Of a stretch of 64,000 nt of DNA, positions 59,758-64,000 are shown piece after piece (within the stretch, counting starts at the first letter, position 1; each line of letters starts with the position of its first letter). This stretch comes from Ornithinimicrobium cavernae (GTDB lineage Bacteria; Actinomycetota; Actinomycetes; Actinomycetales; Dermatophilaceae). Both the position numbers and the translations under genes were made by a program. The notes below the pieces were generated by a model. The model ran no database searches. It was not told the DNA's origin and worked only from the letters and a program-made list of their open reading frames with translations. Where the stretch lies: positions 62,001-126,000 of the forward strand of contig NZ_QDDJ01000002.1 of NCBI RefSeq assembly GCF_003121625.1, in the 5' to 3' direction.

Positions 59758-59815
59758 CCGACCCGGTCGCCCAGCCTCACACCGCGGAGCGGTCGAGGGC
59801 ACTAGGTTGGGCGAC

Positions 59816-60685
59816 ATGTACCCGACGTTGGGGGATCTCCTCGGGACCGATCTGCCGATCGGCACCCACGAGTTCTTCGTGGCCCTCGGCGTGCTCGCCG
59901 CCCTCGCCGTGCTGGGGGTCCGGCTGTGGCGCACCGGGGCGGGCCGGGACGAGCGGATGCTCTACATCGTGGCGGGTGCGCTGGTCGGCGGTGCCGTGTT
60001 CATGCGGCTGGGCACGTGGCTGCAGGACACCGACCTCCGGCAGAACGCGACGCTGGTCGAGCAGTGGCTCTACGGCAACCGGAGCATCCTCGGGGGCCTG
60101 GTCGGCGCCTGGCTCGGCGTCCACCTGGCCAAGCGGCTGTCCGGCTACCGCACCCGGACGGGTGACCTCTTCGTCCCCGCCGTCGCGCTGGGGATGGCAG
60201 TGGGGCGCTGGGGCTGTCACCTGACCGAGCTGCCCGGCACCCCGAGCCGGCTCGGTCTGGGGCCGGTGCTCGACTCCGCCACGGCGGAGCGGCTGGGCGG
60301 GATCGCGGGGGTGCCGCTGCACCCGAGCCTGCTCTATGAGGCCGCCTTCCACACGGTCGCGTTCGCCGTGATCTGCTGGAGCCTGTCCCGACGGCGCCTG
60401 CCCCAGGGCGAGACGTTTGTGCTCTACATCGCCTCCTACGCCGTGTTCCGGCTCCTCGTGGAGTTCGTGCGCGGCAACGAGGTGGTCTGGATGGGGCTGA
60501 GCCGGCCGCAGCTGTTCCTGCTGGTGCTGGTTCCGCTCGTGCTGGCCAGGATCGCGTGGCAGGCTCGCCGCGGGGTCTACTCACGACAGGAGGCAGGGAA
60601 CGTGGTCCTGGACCAGAACGGTGCCGGGCGCACCGACGAGCGGTCGCCGGTGCGGGCGTCCACCGCCGAGGGGACGGCGCCGTGA
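59816..60685 (+). CDS. Lgt-like prolipoprotein diacylglyceryl transferase homologue, 289 aa
   Basis: Seven-helix membrane protein of the Lgt family, which transfers diacylglyceryl groups from phosphatidylglycerol. The Lgt signature GRxGNFxNxE is changed to GRWGCHLTE (Gly130-Arg131 kept, Asn replaced by Cys134). HPSLLYEAAFH and FRLLVEFVRGNE match the other two conserved regions. It is therefore probably a paralogue with altered acceptor rather than the housekeeping Lgt. ATG 59816 follows TAGGTT after 7 nt (leaderless). The tail is basic and polar. GTGA overlap with the radical SAM gene. Confidence 0.8.
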   Translation: MYPTLGDLLGTDLPIGTHEFFVALGVLAALAVLGVRLWRTGAGRDERMLYIVAGALVGGAVFMRLGTWLQDTDLRQNATLVEQWLYGNRSILGGLVGAWLGVHLAKRLSGYRTRTGDLFVPAVALGMAVGRWGCHLTELPGTPSRLGLGPVLDSATAERLGGIAGVPLHPSLLYEAAFHTVAFAVICWSLSRRRLPQGETFVLYIASYAVFRLLVEFVRGNEVVWMGLSRPQLFLLVLVPLVLARIAWQARRGVYSRQEAGNVVLDQNGAGRTDERSPVRASTAEGTAP

Positions 60686-62274
60686 GCGTGCGCGTCGGGA
60701 GCGGGGCGGCGCTGCGTGACTTCCGCGTCCACCGCTACGTCAACGCCTTCTGCCCGCACTGCCACGAGGAGGATCCCGACCGGCCCCTGGAGGACGTGCG
60801 TCGTCTCTCCGGCTGGCTCGCCGAGCGCGACGGCCGCGTCTTCCTGGAGCGCGGTTGCCCCGACCACGGCTTCGTCCGCACCCTCTACGACGAGTCCGCC
60901 GAGATCCTGCGCTACCTCGAGCAGTGGACCGCTCCCACCAAGGAGCACACCGCGGACGTGACGGGCAACTTCAAACCGGTCCCCTCGGCATACGCCGACG
61001 GTCTGCCGCAGATGCAGACCCAGCACACCTGCATCCTGCTCGAGGACATCACCGACCACTGCAACCTGAAGTGCCCCACCTGCTTCGCGGAGTCGGCGCC
61101 GCAGCTGGCGGCGACCGCACCGCTGGAGGAGGTCCTCGCCTCGATCGACACCCGGCTCTCCCGGGAGAACAACCGGCTGGACGTGCTGATGATCTCCGGT
61201 GGCGAGCCGACCCTGCACCCGCAGTTCGAGGAGATCCTCGAGGCAGCGGTGGCCCGGCCGATCGTGCGCATCCTGGTCAACACCAACGGCCTGCGGATCG
61301 CCCGGGACGACGCCCTGCTGGCGCTGCTGCGCAGGCACCGGGAGCGGGTCGAGATCTACCTCCAGTTCGACGGGCTCACCGCGGACGCCTCGCGGCACCA
61401 CCGCGGCGCGGACCTGCGTCGGTTCAAGGAGCGCGCGATCGCCCGACTCTCCGAGAACGGCATCTTCACCACGCTGACGATGACCGCCGCGCTCGGGGTC
61501 AATGACGAGGAGATCGGTGCCGTCCTGGACCTCGGGCTGGCCACGCCGTATGTCGGGGGCGTCACCATCCAGCCCGTCTTCGGCTCCGGTCGCTCCGCCG
61601 GGGTCGACCCGATGGAGCGGCTGACCCACACCGGTGTGCTGAGCCGGCTGGGGCCCCAGACCGACGGGCGGGTCACCTGGCGCGACCTGACCGCCCTGCC
61701 CTGCTCCCACCCGCACTGCTGCTCGGTCGGCTACCTGCTGCGCGACGACGCCGGTCGGTGGCAGTCCCTCGTGCAGCTCATCGGGCCGGACCGGCTCAAG
61801 GAGCTGCTCGACCTGGAGCCCGACGTCCTGGCCAACCGGATCGCCGACCAGGAGCTGCCCGCCCAGCTGCGGCGTGTCGTCAAGGACAGCCTGCTCGACC
61901 TGCTCAGTGAGCAGTCCTCGCTGTCCCACCCCGGCATCGGCTCGATCTGGCGCGACATCTGCACCAACTGCGACATCGGGATCGGCACCCTCAGCAGGCT
62001 GGCCACCGCCCGGCTCCCCGGCGGGCACGCCCGGCTGCGCGCGATGCTGGGCGAGCGGGTGCTCCGGGTGACGGTGAAACCGTTCATGGACATCAACACG
62101 ATGATCGAGGAGCGCCTCACGCAGTGCTGCGTGCACGTCGCCACGGTCAACGAGCAGGACCGTTCCCACCAGTGCGCGCCGTTCTGCGCGGTGCAGGCCT
62201 GGGCACCGCTGTCGCGGACCCGGCTCTCGACCGCGACCGGTGGCCGCCGCAACCTGCTGGAGGTGTCTCCGTGA
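60682..62274 (+). CDS. Radical SAM enzyme resembling tetraether synthase (MJ0619/Tes), 530 aa
   Basis: The N-terminal zinc/iron-type Cys pair is CPHC (Cys24, Cys27) and CPDH (Cys59). The radical SAM cluster is CNLKCPTC (Cys127, Cys131, Cys134), then the SAM GGEPT motif ISGGEPTLHP. Extra Cys groups are PCSHPHCC (341 onward), CTNC (427, 430), CC (482-483) and HQCAPFC (498, 502), enough for further clusters. This order resembles MJ0619-like enzymes, of which archaeal Tes joins lipid chains carbon to carbon. The partner Lgt-like gene makes a lipid substrate plausible. The function in this organism is inference. Confidence 0.8.
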   Translation: MSVRVGSGAALRDFRVHRYVNAFCPHCHEEDPDRPLEDVRRLSGWLAERDGRVFLERGCPDHGFVRTLYDESAEILRYLEQWTAPTKEHTADVTGNFKPVPSAYADGLPQMQTQHTCILLEDITDHCNLKCPTCFAESAPQLAATAPLEEVLASIDTRLSRENNRLDVLMISGGEPTLHPQFEEILEAAVARPIVRILVNTNGLRIARDDALLALLRRHRERVEIYLQFDGLTADASRHHRGADLRRFKERAIARLSENGIFTTLTMTAALGVNDEEIGAVLDLGLATPYVGGVTIQPVFGSGRSAGVDPMERLTHTGVLSRLGPQTDGRVTWRDLTALPCSHPHCCSVGYLLRDDAGRWQSLVQLIGPDRLKELLDLEPDVLANRIADQELPAQLRRVVKDSLLDLLSEQSSLSHPGIGSIWRDICTNCDIGIGTLSRLATARLPGGHARLRAMLGERVLRVTVKPFMDINTMIEERLTQCCVHVATVNEQDRSHQCAPFCAVQAWAPLSRTRLSTATGGRRNLLEVSP

Positions 62275-62573
62275 CCGCCACCCCCCGACCGCCCGTGGGC
62301 AGGCCCGGCTCCCCCGCCCCGTCCCCGGAGGCCGCCCCGTTCGACCCGCTGCGCCTGTGCATCTTCGCCACCGTCGCGCTGCTGGGCTGGCTGGCCGGCC
62401 CGTTCGCCCTGCTGGTGTTCGCCGCGCTCGGCTTCGCGGGCTACTGGCGGGCGCGCCGGGCGGGCCTGACCCGGTCCCAGTGCCTGCTGCGCGACACCCG
62501 CCTGGTCCTGGCCTATCTCGGCCTCCTCGTCCTGGCCGGCGGCGCCGGCATCTGGTGGCAGGTGACCTCGTGA
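62271..62573 (+). CDS. Small membrane protein, 100 aa
   Basis: GTG 62271 overlaps the radical SAM stop. The N-terminal about 25 residues are proline-rich. Two hydrophobic segments follow (about 30-55 and 75-97) with basic RARRAGLTRSQ between. No family recognised. Its coupling implies a role with the radical SAM enzyme, perhaps as membrane partner. Confidence 0.6.
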   Translation: MTATPRPPVGRPGSPAPSPEAAPFDPLRLCIFATVALLGWLAGPFALLVFAALGFAGYWRARRAGLTRSQCLLRDTRLVLAYLGLLVLAGGAGIWWQVTS

Positions 62574-62642
62574 GCCGGTCCGCCCGAGGCGGCCACACCG
62601 CATACCGCCCGATCATCCGCACCGACCGGAGGGAGTCCACGC

Positions 62643-63098
62643 GTGTCTGAGGGCCAGCCACCGGACGAGCCGTTCGACCCCTACCGGCCGCCTCCCCCGG
62701 GCCAGCAGCCCTACGGTCAGCCGCCTCCCCCGGGCCAGGGCGGACCGCCCCAGGGCTACCACCACGCCTACCCGCAGGGCCCTGGCCAGTACCCCGCCTA
62801 CGGCACCCCCTACGAGCCACCGCCGCGCCGGTCCTCCCGACCGCTCTGGCTCGGGGCGCTGCTCGGGCTGCTCCTGACCGGCGGGCTGTTCTGGCTCAGC
62901 CTGTCGGTCCCGGACGTGGCCCAGTGGATCATCCTCCCCGCGGCCGTCGCGGTGGCCGTGCTACTCATCGTGCCGGCGACGCGCCGTTGGGGGCTGGGCC
63001 TGGTCATCGGGGCGCTGCTCAGCGTGCCGGTCGGGCTGATCATCTTCGCGGGCGTCTGCATCGTCCTCATCGCGTCCTACTCACAGGGAGGGACCTGA
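62643..63098 (+). CDS. Proline-rich-N-terminus membrane protein, 151 aa
   Basis: The first about 65 residues are Pro/Gly/Tyr/Gln repeats (units such as PPPPGQQPYGQ). Three hydrophobic helices follow (about 70-88, 92-110, 118-143). Such proteins are common in actinobacterial membranes, with unknown function. GGAGGG lies upstream of the GTG at 62643. The stop overlaps the mutarotase start (TGATG). Confidence 0.7.
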   Translation: MSEGQPPDEPFDPYRPPPPGQQPYGQPPPPGQGGPPQGYHHAYPQGPGQYPAYGTPYEPPPRRSSRPLWLGALLGLLLTGGLFWLSLSVPDVAQWIILPAAVAVAVLLIVPATRRWGLGLVIGALLSVPVGLIIFAGVCIVLIASYSQGGT

Positions 63099-63937
63099 TG
63101 GAGGCCCGGACGCACCGGACAGGCACCGGCACCGTACGTGCCCACGACCAGGGTGCCCAGCTGACCGAGTGGCGGGTCGGGGGCGTGCCCGTGATCTGGG
63201 TGAGCGCCCTTGCCAGGTATGCCGAGGGGCAGCCGATCCGGGGAGGAGTGCCGGTGTGCTGGCCCTGGTTCGGACCCGGCCGGAGCGGTGACCTGAGTCC
63301 GGCGCACGGGTTCGCCCGGACCGCCCCCTGGCGGCTCGTCGACGAGGTCGTCGACGACGCAGGGGTCCGCCTGGCCTGGGAGCTGAGCTCCGCGGACACA
63401 GCGGGGCGGTCGGGCACCGAGCGCTTCCCCCACACCTTCCGGGCGCGGGTCGAGGTGCGCGTCACCGACCGTGCGACGGTGTCGCTCACCGTGCGCAACG
63501 AGGACTCCGCGGCCTTCGACTACGAGGCCGCGCTGCACACCTACCTGCACGTCGGCGACATCCGCAGGGTCCGGTTGACCGGGCTGGACGGTGCCCACTA
63601 CTTCGACAAGGTGTTGCGCGCCGGGGCCACGCAGCACGGTGACCTCGTGTGCACCGGCGAGACCGACCGGGTGCACACCTCGGACGGGCCGGTGGCCGTG
63701 CACGACCCCGTCCTGGGGCGGACGCTGACGGTGGAGAAGGCCTCCTCCCCGCACACGGTCGTGTGGAACCCGTGGGCCGAGAAGGCTGCGGCGATGGAGG
63801 ACTTCGGCGACCGGGAGTGGACGGAGATGGTCTGCGTGGAGGCCGCGGCGGTGGGTGACGGAGCAGTCCGGCTGGAGCCCGGTGCCGAGCACACCCTGTC
63901 CACGACGGTCCGGGTCGGGCCCCTGCATGGGTCATGA
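63098..63937 (+). CDS. D-hexose-6-phosphate mutarotase / aldose 1-epimerase family protein, 279 aa
   Basis: Galactose-mutarotase fold of the YeaD type. The phosphate/sugar-binding segment PIRGGVPVCWPWFG is at about residues 43-56, catalytic-type His in SPAHGFAR and LHTYLHVGD, and the catalytic Glu likely in the C-terminal MVCVEAAAVGD. It interconverts anomers of hexose 6-phosphates. ATG 63098 is coupled to the preceding gene, but no direct link to lipid chemistry is visible. Confidence 0.88.
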   Translation: MEARTHRTGTGTVRAHDQGAQLTEWRVGGVPVIWVSALARYAEGQPIRGGVPVCWPWFGPGRSGDLSPAHGFARTAPWRLVDEVVDDAGVRLAWELSSADTAGRSGTERFPHTFRARVEVRVTDRATVSLTVRNEDSAAFDYEAALHTYLHVGDIRRVRLTGLDGAHYFDKVLRAGATQHGDLVCTGETDRVHTSDGPVAVHDPVLGRTLTVEKASSPHTVVWNPWAEKAAAMEDFGDREWTEMVCVEAAAVGDGAVRLEPGAEHTLSTTVRVGPLHGS

Positions 63938-63967
63938 TGACAGCCACACGACACCACGGAGGCACCA

Positions 63968-64000
63968 GTGAGGGATGACGCGCGCGGCCGCAGGCACCGA
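63968..64000 (+). CDS. Start of next gene (partial, 11 codons)
   Basis: GGAGG at 63958-63962 followed by GTG 63968 opens a frame coding VRDDARGRRHR up to the window edge. It is too short to identify. Confidence 0.4.
   Translation, partial: MRDDARGRRHR

Noticed and set aside
57709-59934. 741-aa frame on the minus strand
   Set aside because: Antisense to three convincing plus-strand genes and of biased composition.
62680-62790. Short CCGCCTCCCCCGGGCCAG repeats
   Set aside because: They code for the Pro/Gly/Gln repeats of the membrane protein at 62643-63098.

Overview
The window is high-GC DNA (roughly 70 percent by eye). It has many GTG starts, stop/start overlaps (ATGA, GTGA, TGATG), mycothiol-type redox neighbours and leaderless promoters. 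All of this points to an actinobacterium, perhaps of the Intrasporangiaceae/Ornithinimicrobium type; the family-level guess is inference only. No rRNA, complete tRNA, CRISPR array or origin was seen.

Layout. 250-5772: housekeeping genes (GCS2-type glutamate-cysteine ligase, histidine phosphatase, OsmC protein, APC permease, tandem GNAT, YciO/Sua5). 6020-11469: a tight four-gene operon of an alpha/beta hydrolase, a CHAT-like protein that has lost its catalytic dyad, an intact CHAT caspase-like protease and a third caspase-fold protease. This is the best candidate for an undescribed conflict or cell-death system. 11459-30347: a nitrate/nitrite respiration block. A leftward operon (DUF2249, hemerythrin, membrane protein, NirK fused to a membrane domain and an extra cupredoxin) diverges from a regulator followed by NarK. 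A second regulator of the same family heads narGHJI, and the molybdenum-cofactor genes moeZ-like, mobA and moaD follow. Together these can reduce nitrate to nitrite to NO; no NO reductase is visible.

30359-35651: RlmC, small hydrolases, an SSB-like protein and a membrane alpha/beta hydrolase. 35744-40828: an iron-siderophore uptake operon (ATPase, lipoprotein, fused double permease, siderophore-interacting reductase) with a DtxR/IdeR-like box over its promoter. 40886-47571: glutaminase, nitroreductase, methyltransferase, acyltransferase, a decayed Phd/PIN toxin-antitoxin remnant, a DHFR-like protein and PhoD phosphatase.

47683-52148: an MmcQ/YjbR gene split by a 4074-bp ISL3-type composite element flanked by an 8-bp duplication. 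Removing the element and one repeat copy restores a 127-codon frame exactly. Its cargo is a GlxA-type regulator, a small monooxygenase and a 3' tRNA fragment with terminator. 52190-59757: GNAT, asparagine-synthase-like protein, two drug exporters, patatin, AspT-type exchanger. 59816-63937: an operon joining an Lgt-like membrane protein to a Cys-rich radical SAM enzyme resembling tetraether synthase (MJ0619/Tes), two small membrane proteins and a sugar-phosphate mutarotase. This is the second candidate for new biology, probably membrane-lipid modification.

A recurring signal is a TANNNT hexamer ending 5-7 nt before the start codon at a dozen genes, which indicates leaderless transcription and fixes several starts.
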